Origin: Seminavis robusta
Lineage: Eukaryota > Bacillariophyta > Bacillariophyceae > Naviculales > Naviculaceae
Length of the DNA: 64,000 nucleotides
Direction: 5' to 3'
NCBI GenBank assembly: GCA_903772945.1
Contig: CAICTM010000187.1
Location: 1 to 64,000 of the forward strand
Below, in pieces: positions 55,658 through 64,000 of the stretch (position 1 is the stretch's first letter; each line of letters starts with the position of its first letter). The notes beneath the pieces are model-generated. The model was not told the origin of the DNA. It was given only the letters and a program-made list of their open reading frames with translations, and did no database searches. A program made the translations under genes and the position numbers.

Positions 55658-55739
55658 ATCAGGAGATTCGGGGTTCGAATCCCCGGCAGGATTAATTCAA
55701 TAGGTCCTGTTGGCCCAACGGTAAGGCGCCTGACTACGG
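55658..55739 (+). tRNA. Permuted tRNA-Arg (anticodon ACG)
   Basis: The 3' half (55658-55693, positions 38-73) precedes the 5' half (55704-55739, positions 1-37); 10 nt separate them. Joined in tRNA order, the halves make a full cloverleaf: acceptor GTCCTGT/GCAGGAT (7 pairs, two of them G-U), D stem GCC/GGC with the common 13-22 mismatch, anticodon stem CCTGA/TCAGG with loop CTACGGA, T stem CGGGG/CCCCG with TTCGAAT. Box B GGTTCGAATCC (55672-55682) and box A TGGCCCAACGG (55711-55721) are perfect but in swapped order. Flanks pair: CTAC (55734) with GTAG (55651), and TGTCA (55742) with TGATA (55646), leaving bulges GGAT and CACA around the 37/38 cut, a relaxed bulge-helix-bulge. CCA is not encoded. 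In known permuted genes the precursor is ligated to a circle and then cut at the acceptor ends. A decayed tandem tRNA pair is the alternative. Confidence 0.8.
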
Positions 55740-55747
55740 ATTGTCAC

Positions 55748-55751
55748 TTTT
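55748..55751 (+). terminator. Pol III terminator TTTT after the permuted tRNA
   Basis: First run of four T after the 5' half, 9 nt beyond position 37 and just past the segment that pairs with the leader. This is where a Pol III transcript covering both halves would end. Confidence 0.55.
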
Positions 55752-56586
55752 GTTGTCCAGTTCGGCTCCTGGTGCGACACTGCGGCCTATGTTTTTGTTT
55801 CCAGTCCATCTTTTCTTCTGACTTTCAACGGACTGATTGTTTCATTTTGTTGTTCATTGCATCTATCTTCTGACCACCTGACTATGATGGAGTGTCAGTC
55901 ACTCAACTGTCTTCTGTCAACACCCAATTATTAGCGAGCACTCTGCTGCGGAGCGATTTTTAAAAGTCTGAATCGACTTGACTCGTGACTCGACTGAGTG
56001 GATTAACTTGACTCGACTCGACTCACTCGACTCGCAAGAGCGACTAAGTGACGTCACTCGTCAATCAATGTTTTAGCCAGCAAGCCTGCAATCCTGTTAA
56101 GGATGGATCCGCTCGGTATCATTTTTATGAAGACCCGTCTTCGGGGAGACAGCCCGAGGCTGCGGCTAACTTTAGGTTTCCGCTGAAAAAGACTACTGGT
56201 ACGTACCGGTACTATGCATAGCTACCAGGAAAGTTGACGCCTCCACAGGATAATATCGTGCCAAGGAGAGCACAGGGGCATGGTTTCTTGTTTGTCCTGC
56301 AGCGACCACACTCTCGTTGCATACCGTGGCGGCCACCACCAGGCCCAGAATACTGAAATAGCCTCCGACTCTCCGACCCTTGCGGAAGTAGATTAGTCTG
56401 GAATAAAGTTAGTTTGGTCCCAAGTACATGCCCGAAACCGAGCAAAGTCAGCGAAACCACGCACCTCCGGCAAACTACGGTGGCCGTGCGATTTGAGAGG
56501 ATCGTTCCTAACCAGTCATTTTGACCTCTTTATTCCTCCGTGCATACGCGAAATCAAGTTAACTGTTAAAGTCGGCTGGCTTTCCC

Positions 56587-56669
56587 TCTTTTTTCTCATT
56601 AATTTTGGTACGGCGTATCTGCAATTTTGCATTCTCAATTCGCCGTACCAAAATTAATGAGAAAAAAGA
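56587..56669. repeat. Perfect 29-bp inverted repeat with 25-nt loop
   Basis: Arms 56587-56615 and 56641-56669 are exact reverse complements; the inner end reads GGTACGGCG and the outer end TCTTTTTTCTC. The loop contains TGCAATTTTGCA. It may be a small MITE-like hairpin. Confidence 0.95.
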
Positions 56670-56768
56670 ATTCGCGTAGGACCAATCAAAACGCTCGAGC
56701 ATGCCGAGCTGCCGAACCCAACGAATCCCCAACTCTAACGAAAACGCGGAACCAACGAACACGTAGAG

Positions 56769-56966
56769 ATAACAGCACCGTACAGTCTTACAAGCTAGCT
56801 ACCAACAGACCTATCTTGACAACCAAGAAGGCTAACAGATATACAGGTAGTAGCTTGTAGGGTACCCTCATCAGGTTGCTTGTTAGCCTTCTTGGTTGTC
56901 GAGATGGGTCTGTTGGTAGCTAGCTAGCTAGCTAGCTAGTAGCTTCGATCGAACGATGCTGTTATC
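56769..56966. repeat. Imperfect inverted repeat of about 43 bp plus outer arms
   Basis: The inner arms 56794-56836 and 56882-56924 pair with two or three mismatches (GCTAGCTACCAACAGACC against its complement). Outer 10-bp arms GATAACAGCA (56769) and TGCTGTTATC (56957) also pair. The transcript could fold into a long hairpin. Confidence 0.85.
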
Positions 56967-56969
56967 CCG

Positions 56970-57062
56970 GCTGATTCGATTCGATGATTCGATTCGATTC
57001 GATGATTCGATTCGAATTAATGAATCGAATCGATTCGAATTAATGAATCGAATCGATTCGTT
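56970..57062. repeat. GATTC/GAATC palindromic satellite
   Basis: Runs of ATTCG and AATCG, with two copies of GAATTAATGAATCGAATCGA. The array is nearly self-complementary. Confidence 0.9.
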
Positions 57063-57826
57063 TGGTTCATGTTCTTTCGCGTACCGCGTATGTGTGTCAC
57101 ATGGATAGGAATGAAAACTTGATACGTACGCCTAAATAAATAAATCGATGAAAATAAATGTGTTTCGCCTATGCACGGAGGACACACATGGAGTTTGGTT
57201 AGGAACGCACCTGAGGACTCGACTCTGGAAGGCCTCCGCCAGCCACATTAGAACGACCCACGACTACAACAGCTCCAGCTGACAGCTCCGACGCTACTCA
57301 AGCTAGCTAGCAAATACTCATCCTGGCTCGAGCTAGCTAGTAGCAGCTTGTAGACCTGGCCAGCCAATTCTCATTCGGAAGCATGGTGTTGTCCGTGGTG
57401 GACAAAGACATCATCACTTGCCTGACGAACGCAAACCTTGCGTGCGTCGTTGCTTCTCGGCTTCCTAACCCCGAACGTAAGCAAAACAACCAGCGGATCG
57501 AGCAGCTGATTCCCACCTATCAGCCCCGCCCAAATGATTGCCATATCACTCCAAGTACCGATCCCCATTGTAACCCGTTAATTCCACGAGAAACTCTTGC
57601 AATGACGATGCGAATCCTTTTTTGTAACGGGCAAAGAATCTTTGGAAAGATACCGCCGTGCGCCCAACAAGAACACGTACGCAAACTCAAAATCAGCACA
57701 ACAAGAATGCAAACAGTTTTTGTGTCTTTGGTTTGGTCACTCCCTTTGCCACATAATTATCTCTTTTGTGAATACCTCTGTAGGTGTGAACAATCGATTG
57801 AATCTCTTTCATTAACAACAAACAAC

Positions 57827-60800
57827 ATGGCTTCTTTCGACAAATGCAAGGTTAGTACGCGGTGTCGTCTGCGTTCCTTGGATTACACGAAAGATCCAAT
57901 TTCGAAAGTATCGACTCACGAAAACTTTTCTTCCTTGATAAAATTGACCCTATAGAGCAAAATGGAGGCAGAGGGCATTGCTCCCTCTGCCATTTCGGCA
58001 TTTGAATCCACGTTCAAATCCCTTGTTTCGGGTGAAACCGGTATGATTCCTGAGTCTACCATCGCTCCTGTCCCGGAGTTGGTAAATGCCGCGGACTTTA
58101 AGGATGCGCCCGACACCACCCTCTTGGCAAACACCGTGGTTTTGAAATTGAACGGTGGTCTTGGAACCGGCATGGGACTTGACAAGGCCAAGTCACTTCT
58201 GAAAGTCAAGGGAGACGATACTTTCCTGGACTTGACTGCAAAGCAAGTCATCCAAATGAGAAAGGATTATGGCATGAAGGTTAAAGTCATGCTTATGAAT
58301 TCTTTTTCTACTAGTGCTGATACCATGGCTTTCCTGGAAGAAAAATATCCCTCATTGGCTGGTGAGGATGGATTGGAAATGTTGCAAAACAAGGTCCCAA
58401 AACTGGATGCTACCACTTACGAGGTGGGATTTTCAATTTTTGTTTCTATGAGCAACGCTGTGGTTTCCCATTTTCTCACTTGATTTATTTTCTCTATTTT
58501 ATTGTTTCAGCCTGCAACTTGCGCTTCGAACCCTGATAATGAATGGTGCCCTCCTGGTCATGGTGACTTGTACGCCGCGTTGGTTGGATCTGGTTGCCTG
58601 GATAGCCTCCTGAAGAGCGGATATAAATATATGTTTGTGTCTAACTCTGACAACCTCGGCGCCAGTTTGGACCTCAACATCTTGACCTATTTTGCCAAGT
58701 CGGGAGCTCCTTTTATGATGGAATGCTGTGAACGTACCGAAAATGACAAGAAGGGCGGACACTTGGCTCTCCGTGGCGAGCAACTGATTCTTCGCGAATC
58801 AGCCATGTGTTTGGATGAAGATGAGGCTGCTTTCCAAGACATTACCAAGCACAAGTTTTTCAACACAAACAATCTTTGGATTCAGTTGGACAAGCTCAAG
58901 GAAATTATTGACAAGAACGGTGGTTTCATCCCCTTGCCAATGATCATGAACAAGAAGACAGTGGATCCCAAGGATGACTCTTCACAAAAGGTAGTCCAAC
59001 TCGAAACTGCCATGGGTGCTGCTATCGAGTGCTTTGAAGGTGCCACCGCCATCGTTGTCCCACGAACCCGTTTCGCCCCAGTGAAGAAGTGCAATGATCT
59101 TCTCCTGCTTCGAAGTGATGCTTACCTGCTTGTGGACCACAAGCCCGTCCTGAACCCTGAATGTGGCGGAAAGGCACCGGTTATTTCTATGGATAGCAAG
59201 TTGTACAAACTTGTCGGCAAATTGGAAGATGCTACCGAGGGTGGAATTCCTTCCCTTGTAAAATGCGAGAGGTTGACTGTCAAGGGCCTGGTTCGTATCA
59301 GCAAGAAGACAAAATTCGTTGGAGCCGTCTCCATCGTGAACACTTCTGATGAAGCCAAGTACGTACCCGAGGGAGAAGTCACTGGCGATCTGGACCTCAC
59401 TGGAGCTACTGGACTTGGTCCTTTGAAGACAACAGTCGTTAAGACTGCGCCTATTGAAGGACAGAAGCCCGGAACCTCAGGTCTTCGTAAGAAGACGAAG
59501 GAATTCATGGGCGAACACTACTTGAACAATTTTGTCCAAGCCGCGTTTGACGCCATCAAGGCAAGCGGAACGAACGTTTCGGAAGGATCCCTCCTCATCG
59601 GCGGCGATGGCCGATACTTCAATGACATAGCCATCCAAACCATCATCAAGATGGGTATTGCCAACGGAGTCAAGCGCTTCTGGGTTGGACAGGACGGTCT
59701 CCTTTCCACTCCAGCTGTATCCGCCATCATTCGTGAACGTGGACCTGTTTGGCAAAAGTGCTTCGGAGCCTTTATCTTGACTGCCAGTCACAACCCCGGT
59801 GGCCCAGAGGAGGATTTCGGGTAAGTATTACGATTCTGTTTGGCCGCCTTGTCCACACCCTCGTTCCTCATGTGCCTATACGTTACGTTTCGGCTCTTTG
59901 CAACACAGAATCAAGTACAATTGCGAGAATGGAGGGCCCGCTCCTGAGAAGGTGACTAATGCAATCTTCGCCAACACTTGCACCATCAGCTCGTACAAGA
60001 TTTGCAACGATATCCCCACAATCGACATTGCCACAGCAGGCTTCACGACCTTGAAGAGTGACGATGGCAGCATGGAGATCAACGTTGAAGTGATTTCGTC
60101 GACAGGAAGCCATATTAATCTTCTCAAAACCACCTTTGATTTCCCGGCAATCAAGGCTCTGTTGGACCGCCCTGACTTCACCATGGTTTATGACTGTATG
60201 CACGGCGTTAACGGTCCCTACGCCAAGAAAGTCGTCATTGATATCCTTGGTCAACCAGCCGAATCTTGCATGAACGCTGACCCGAAGGATGATTTTGGCG
60301 GTGGCCACGCCGACCCCAACCTCACCTACGCAAAGGAACTTGTGGCCATCATGGGATTGGACAAGAAAGGCACGAAGATCGATGTGGGAGGCAAGAAGAT
60401 CCCATCGTTCGGAGCAGCCGCTGACGGTGATGGTGATCGCAACATGATCCTCGGAAGTCAGTTCTTTGTGAGCCCCTCTGACTCTCTTGCTGTGATTGCA
60501 GCGTATGCCGATGTCATCCCCTTTTTCCGTAGCCAGGGTGGACTCAAGGGTGTTGCCCGTTCGATGCCAACCAGTGGAGCCGTTGATCTTGTTGCAAAGG
60601 ACTTGAACTTTGATTTGTTCGAGACTCCCACCGGCTGGAAGTACTTTGGTAACTTGATGGACTCCAAGGCCATCTATGGTGGAACCGACTACACACCGTT
60701 CATTTGCGGAGAGGAATCCTTCGGAACTGGTAGTGATCACGTTCGTGAGAAGGATGGAATCTGGGCAGTTTTGGCGTGGCTCAGTATCTTGGCCTCGGCC

Positions 60801-61271
60801 AACCCCGATGCCTCCAAGCCATTGGTGACCGTTCAAGACATCGTCGAGAAGCACTGGGCCAAGTATGGCCGAAACTATTATTCCCGATGGGATTTCGAGG
60901 GCATGGACAAAGCTAAGGCCACATCAATGATGGACAAGATGCGTGCGGACACTGAGACCAACACGGGCCGCACCGTTGGCAAATACACCATTGCCAAGGC
61001 TGATGACTTCACCTACGTTGATCCCGTGGATGGCTCTGTTGCCACCAAGCAAGGTATTCGTTTCCTGATGGTGGATGGTTCTCGTGTGATCTTCCGTCTC
61101 TCTGGAACTGCCGGATCCGGCGCCACAGTCAGGATGTACATTGAGCAGTACGAGCCCAAGGACATCAACAAGGTTGCCTCAGAGGCTCTTGCCGGACTCA
61201 TCAGGGTCGCTCTTGACTTGTGTGATATCAAGGGATTCCTTGGAACTGAGGAGCCCACCGTCATCACCTAA
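57827..61271 (+). CDS. UGP/PGM: Fused UDP-glucose pyrophosphorylase / phosphoglucomutase
   Basis: Exons 57827-57850, 57956-58423, 58511-59820, 59909-61271; 1054 residues. The first exon encodes only MASFDKCK and joins in phase. N-terminal half: UGPase, with the nucleotide-binding LNGGLGTGMG (73-82), SNSDNLGA and a C-terminal beta-helix part; it makes UDP-glucose from glucose-1-phosphate and UTP. C-terminal half: alpha-phosphoglucomutase, with phosphoserine Ser590 in TASHNPGG, metal loop DGDGDR (773-778), sugar loop GEESFGTGSDH and phosphate-binding RLSGTAGSG. The fused protein converts glucose-6-phosphate to UDP-glucose in two steps and supplies chrysolaminarin synthesis. The fusion is known in diatoms and oomycetes. 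Catalytic residues of both halves appear complete. No signal peptide, so probably cytosolic. Confidence 0.95.
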
Positions 61272-61895
61272 GCGCGAGGAAGCTTGCAGCCCCTTGCTTT
61301 GGATGACGCCACCCTGTCGGTTTGGGCCGAGTGCGCCCCCGTACCGAACGGTGTAGCGGCTTCTTCTTGTTGTTCCCCTTCCCTGCGCGCTCATTGGTCG
61401 TTTATAGATATTAACTCAACTAGCTAAGTACGTGTTATCAAGTAAGAAGTGGAATAGTCAGTCTGTTCACGTTGGCGGCAGCCAACACTTGCGGGCTGGA
61501 ATGGTTGTAGGGAGAAGAATGGAATTTACCAAAGCAGGTACGGTAGGATACCCCAGCATCCTTGGACAGTTTCATCGATTGTTCGGAAGCAATAGCATGG
61601 CATTGGAAAGTGCTGTATGTAAGTCTGCATCCTTGGACGCAGGCGATTATCACATCTCTCGCTTTGCGGGCAAACGGAAGTTTCCAGGTTCTTTTGCAAG
61701 AATACAATTTGTGAGCTTGGGTTGACGCCCCGTGCGCCTCCACTGTTTTCACAAACGTCCTCATTTTTTTGCGATTTTTCGAAACTGTCTTTACCGGCAG
61801 TCACCTATCCTGGTCTCCGCCGGGGCTCTCTCTCGACCGCACCAAGATACTAGCAGCTTGCTTCTTTTAGTTCCTGAGAGGAGTATCCTCCGACG
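61272..61895. other. Intergenic region
   Basis: No gene recognised. 3' flank of UGP/PGM and promoter of the GTPase gene. Confidence 0.35.
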
Positions 61896-64000
61896 ATGAG
61901 TGCCTATCCACCGTCTTCTGGGGCATCTGTAGCATCTACGGCCCATACAACGACGACAGCGGCAACCTCCCAACACGATACCTATCCCTACCAATGCATC
62001 GAACAAATCCTCAAGGACTTTTTGGTATACCTCAAGGATGTGAAGCAGCGGTACAGTCCTTACCATGATGACGGGATTGACTGCGATTCCCCCATTAACT
62101 TGGTAGATGGCTACACCAACAATAGGACTCTGAATTGGGAGGGACACTTTGAAGCCAATGAGCACAAGGAAAAGTTAAAGTTCTTTGGGAGGGCCATTGG
62201 CAAACACTTGCATCGGATACCCAAAGAAAACAAAGCGATTCGCCAGATTCTAGAAACCATGAAGCAGGCTATTCGAGAAGGCATGCACAAGGAGGGGCTG
62301 TATCGTCGTCGCCACGTGTCGGTATTGGTAGAGAACATTACCAATCTACTTCAGTTTCTGCAGCCAATAGACTTGGAAAAACTCATTGATCTAATGAAGA
62401 ACAATCGACTCGCGGGTGACAATATGGAAGGCCATGAAGTAGTGCTATTGTTGGGGAGTGTCGGCTCTGGGAAAACGACAACCTTGCTTTCCTTGGCAGG
62501 AACTTCTTTCACAGAAGTTCAGGTAGATGGATTCACCCACCTTAAGCCTGACAAGTTTCTAGATCCTTCTGTGGTCGGATATGAAACTTCATATGGTCGA
62601 GATGCGATGACCAGGGCACTGCAGACTGCACGAGTGACACTGGATGGGCGTGAGTTGGTCGTTTGCGATACGCCTGGCTTTGGAGATGCAGAAGACTTTG
62701 AACAGGAAATTGCCAATGGACTGGGCATCGTCCGGGCGCTTCATAGAGCAAGGAGTGTCCGACCAGTCCTGGTGCTGAGTCGAGAAGGTATGGGGGATCG
62801 GTTCAGTGCCTTTTCCGAAACCTTAGCTTCGGTGACTCGGTTGATTGGAAAACCCACAGCCGTTCATCTCAAACCCATTAACTATGTCTTCACCAACTAC
62901 GAAAAGAGACATCGAAATTGCCTTTGTCGACAATTCATTCTCATGAAGAAACGTCCTCGTGGCGACGAAGAAGAGGCGGCAATATTTGGATTGTTCGTCG
63001 ATGATATCATCAACAAAACAACTCCCGAAGCTCAGGTGGCACTGCCCTTGGAGGACGGACCGCACAAACTGCTCCTGAGCATTTTGGAGGAAAAATTTTG
63101 CGTCTTGCAACCGAAAGAATACTTTGTTCCGTCCGTGTCTGATTCGGCACTGCGAAAGCTCAAGCTTCAACTACAAATCACTCTCCGAGATATTGTCAAT
63201 TCTCTCTCGGAAGAAGGGTACGATCTGGCCGAGTATAGGATGAACCAACTAACACGGTTAGCCTTGGTGCTTCCGGAGGCCAGCGAATGTGCTCAACTGG
63301 GAATGGAGGCAACGCTGCGGCATATCACTGTGGCAAGAGACCGCGTCGCGAACATTGGCAAGAACATTCAACATGTCAAACACAAGGAGTTCACTCAACT
63401 TTTGGAAGCCATGGGCACAGAGATTGAAAAGGCTGTGCGCACAGAGAATTTGAGGTGTGTCTGTGAAGAGTTTGAGAGGAATTGCGACCCCAGCAAGAGA
63501 AAGACACCGATTGAATGTGAAACCTTTTGCCGACAACAAATTCAGTCCCTCGTCTCGTTTGTGAGTCAAGGGATTCCCCAGTTTGATCCCGCAACGATGA
63601 ATACGGAAGCACTGATGAAAACCCGCGGATCCTTTCTGACGGGTGTTATTCGCCTCAAGGAAGTTAGCGAGATATTAGGCAACGCTCCCGGAGCCGAAAA
63701 GGTCACACCCGCCTACCACAAGGCATTCGACAACTTTCATGCATTCGTGGCTTGTGTCTTGTCCCAAGCGGAGCGACATTTCCCAACAAGCCCAAGCGAA
63801 TTGCAGCGCTTTGAGCGACAAGCATGGTTTCTGGCCGTACTCATTCAAGGGTTCCTGAACAAACCCGATTCTGGTACCGGAGAACACGAGAAAATGGAAG
63901 AACTGGAAAATAGGCGGTTGAAACTAATGCTGCGGCTAGAAATCAAGATTAGTGATACCATGGACTTTGTGGCCAACACGAGGTTTCCGGATGGCAAGGA
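61896..64000 (+). CDS. Large P-loop GTPase-like protein, 3' end beyond window
   Basis: ATG at 61896 opens a frame that continues without stop to the window end, about 701 codons. The first about 185 residues are helical with a Thr/Ser-rich start. A P-loop GSVGSGKTTT (187-196) and the G3-like DTPGFGDAEDF (from 258) define a GTPase domain related to the AIG1/septin/dynamin superclass. A possible G4 is VFTNYEKRH, not the usual NKxD, so nucleotide specificity is unclear. From about 340 on the protein is long alpha-helix, as in large stalk-type GTPases. The C-terminus and full length are unknown because the gene is cut by the window edge. Function unassigned. Confidence 0.75.
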   Translation, partial: MSAYPPSSGASVASTAHTTTTAATSQHDTYPYQCIEQILKDFLVYLKDVKQRYSPYHDDGIDCDSPINLVDGYTNNRTLNWEGHFEANEHKEKLKFFGRAIGKHLHRIPKENKAIRQILETMKQAIREGMHKEGLYRRRHVSVLVENITNLLQFLQPIDLEKLIDLMKNNRLAGDNMEGHEVVLLLGSVGSGKTTTLLSLAGTSFTEVQVDGFTHLKPDKFLDPSVVGYETSYGRDAMTRALQTARVTLDGRELVVCDTPGFGDAEDFEQEIANGLGIVRALHRARSVRPVLVLSREGMGDRFSAFSETLASVTRLIGKPTAVHLKPINYVFTNYEKRHRNCLCRQFILMKKRPRGDEEEAAIFGLFVDDIINKTTPEAQVALPLEDGPHKLLLSILEEKFCVLQPKEYFVPSVSDSALRKLKLQLQITLRDIVNSLSEEGYDLAEYRMNQLTRLALVLPEASECAQLGMEATLRHITVARDRVANIGKNIQHVKHKEFTQLLEAMGTEIEKAVRTENLRCVCEEFERNCDPSKRKTPIECETFCRQQIQSLVSFVSQGIPQFDPATMNTEALMKTRGSFLTGVIRLKEVSEILGNAPGAEKVTPAYHKAFDNFHAFVACVLSQAERHFPTSPSELQRFERQAWFLAVLIQGFLNKPDSGTGEHEKMEELENRRLKLMLRLEIKISDTMDFVANTRFPDGK

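Larger units (their letters stand above)
55169..55847. repeat. Inverted repeat flanking the permuted tRNA gene
   Basis: Arms 55169-55237 and 55782-55847 match in reverse complement, sharing ATGAAACAATCAGTCC, AGAAGAAAAGATG and ACTGGAAACAAAAA, ending in GGCCGC. The left arm continues into a decayed match to the tRNA region: on the minus strand CAGGAGAT (near 55302) and CCTGTTGGCCCA (near 55271) occur in the same order as in the right copy. The locus therefore seems to have been duplicated in inverted orientation. Confidence 0.75.
55852..57826. other. Gene-free region rich in inverted repeats and short satellites
   Basis: About 2 kb with no supported gene. It contains a GACTC-rich stretch (about 55966-56040), a second TGACGTCA palindrome (56049-56056), two strong inverted repeats and a GATTC satellite (listed separately), and an ACGTACCGGTAC motif near 56200. 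The open frame at 57383-57955 starts before and overlaps the UGP/PGM first exon and shows no known motif. The last few hundred bp are the promoter and 5' UTR of UGP/PGM. Confidence 0.4.

Noticed and set aside
55658-55739. Remains of two head-to-tail ordinary tRNA genes, the first missing its 5' half and the second its 3' half
   Set aside because: Both breaks fall at 37/38, the outer flanks are complementary, and all stems are intact across the two halves. Decay of two genes would not give this. It is kept as the alternative explanation.
57383-57955. 190-residue ORF upstream of UGP/PGM
   Set aside because: It overlaps the first UGP/PGM exon in another frame, shows no known motif, and lies in probable 5' UTR.
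59883-60854. 323-residue ORF antisense to the PGM half
   Set aside because: Shadow of a highly biased coding region; the sense strand carries complete PGM motifs.

Overview
The window reads as nuclear DNA of a photosynthetic stramenopile, most likely a pennate diatom. Genes are compact and carry short GT-AG introns of about 70-210 nt. Two plastid proteins (EF4/LepA and a TIC110-like translocon protein) start with an ER signal peptide followed by an ASAFAP-like Ala/Phe cleavage motif, which is the targeting signal of a secondary plastid. A fused UDP-glucose pyrophosphorylase/phosphoglucomutase, the form typical of diatoms and oomycetes, is present. The species cannot be fixed from the sequence alone.

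Layout. 1-6.25 kb: two decayed Ty3/gypsy retrotransposons lying in inverted orientation; the LTR of the second cuts into an unidentified 420-residue ORF (6.2-7.5 kb). 7.5-13.5 kb: repeats, a broken beta-propeller-like gene, a degenerate coiled-coil gene with a partial internal duplication and a hexanucleotide satellite, a J-domain-like protein with HPS in place of HPD, and a fragment of a vWD-like protein. 13.7-31 kb: zinc finger protein, ankyrin-type repeat protein, glucose-6-phosphate isomerase, PC-esterase, HABP4/Stm1-like RNA-binding protein, multi-pass membrane protein, GH26 mannanase and an organelle-type 5'-3' exonuclease. 31.8-36.1 kb: GNAT-PhzF fusion followed by a repeat island (68-bp minisatellite, Tc1/mariner-type MITE, 445-bp tandem duplication with hairpins). 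36.3-47 kb: Nup88-like protein, His/Pro-rich protein with Cys/His repeats, ClC transporter, small tail-anchored protein. 47.4-55 kb: a second vWD-like fragment, then plastid LepA and TIC110-like genes transcribed divergently. 55-57.8 kb: gene-poor DNA with a permuted tRNA gene and several inverted repeats. 57.8-64 kb: the UGP/PGM fusion and the start of a large P-loop GTPase that runs off the window.

How genes relate. There are no operons. GPI and UGP/PGM act around glucose-6-phosphate, glucose-1-phosphate and UDP-glucose, the precursors of chrysolaminarin and wall polysaccharides; the GH26 enzyme and PC-esterase also act on polysaccharide. LepA and the TIC110-like protein serve the plastid and share a divergent promoter region with one palindromic TGACGTCA.

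Most important observation: at 55658-55739 the 3' half of a tRNA-Arg(ACG) lies upstream of its 5' half. Both halves break at the canonical 37/38 position, the flanks can pair into a bulge-helix-bulge-like structure, the A and B boxes are intact (in swapped order), and a TTTT terminator follows. This is the arrangement of a permuted tRNA gene processed through a circular intermediate.
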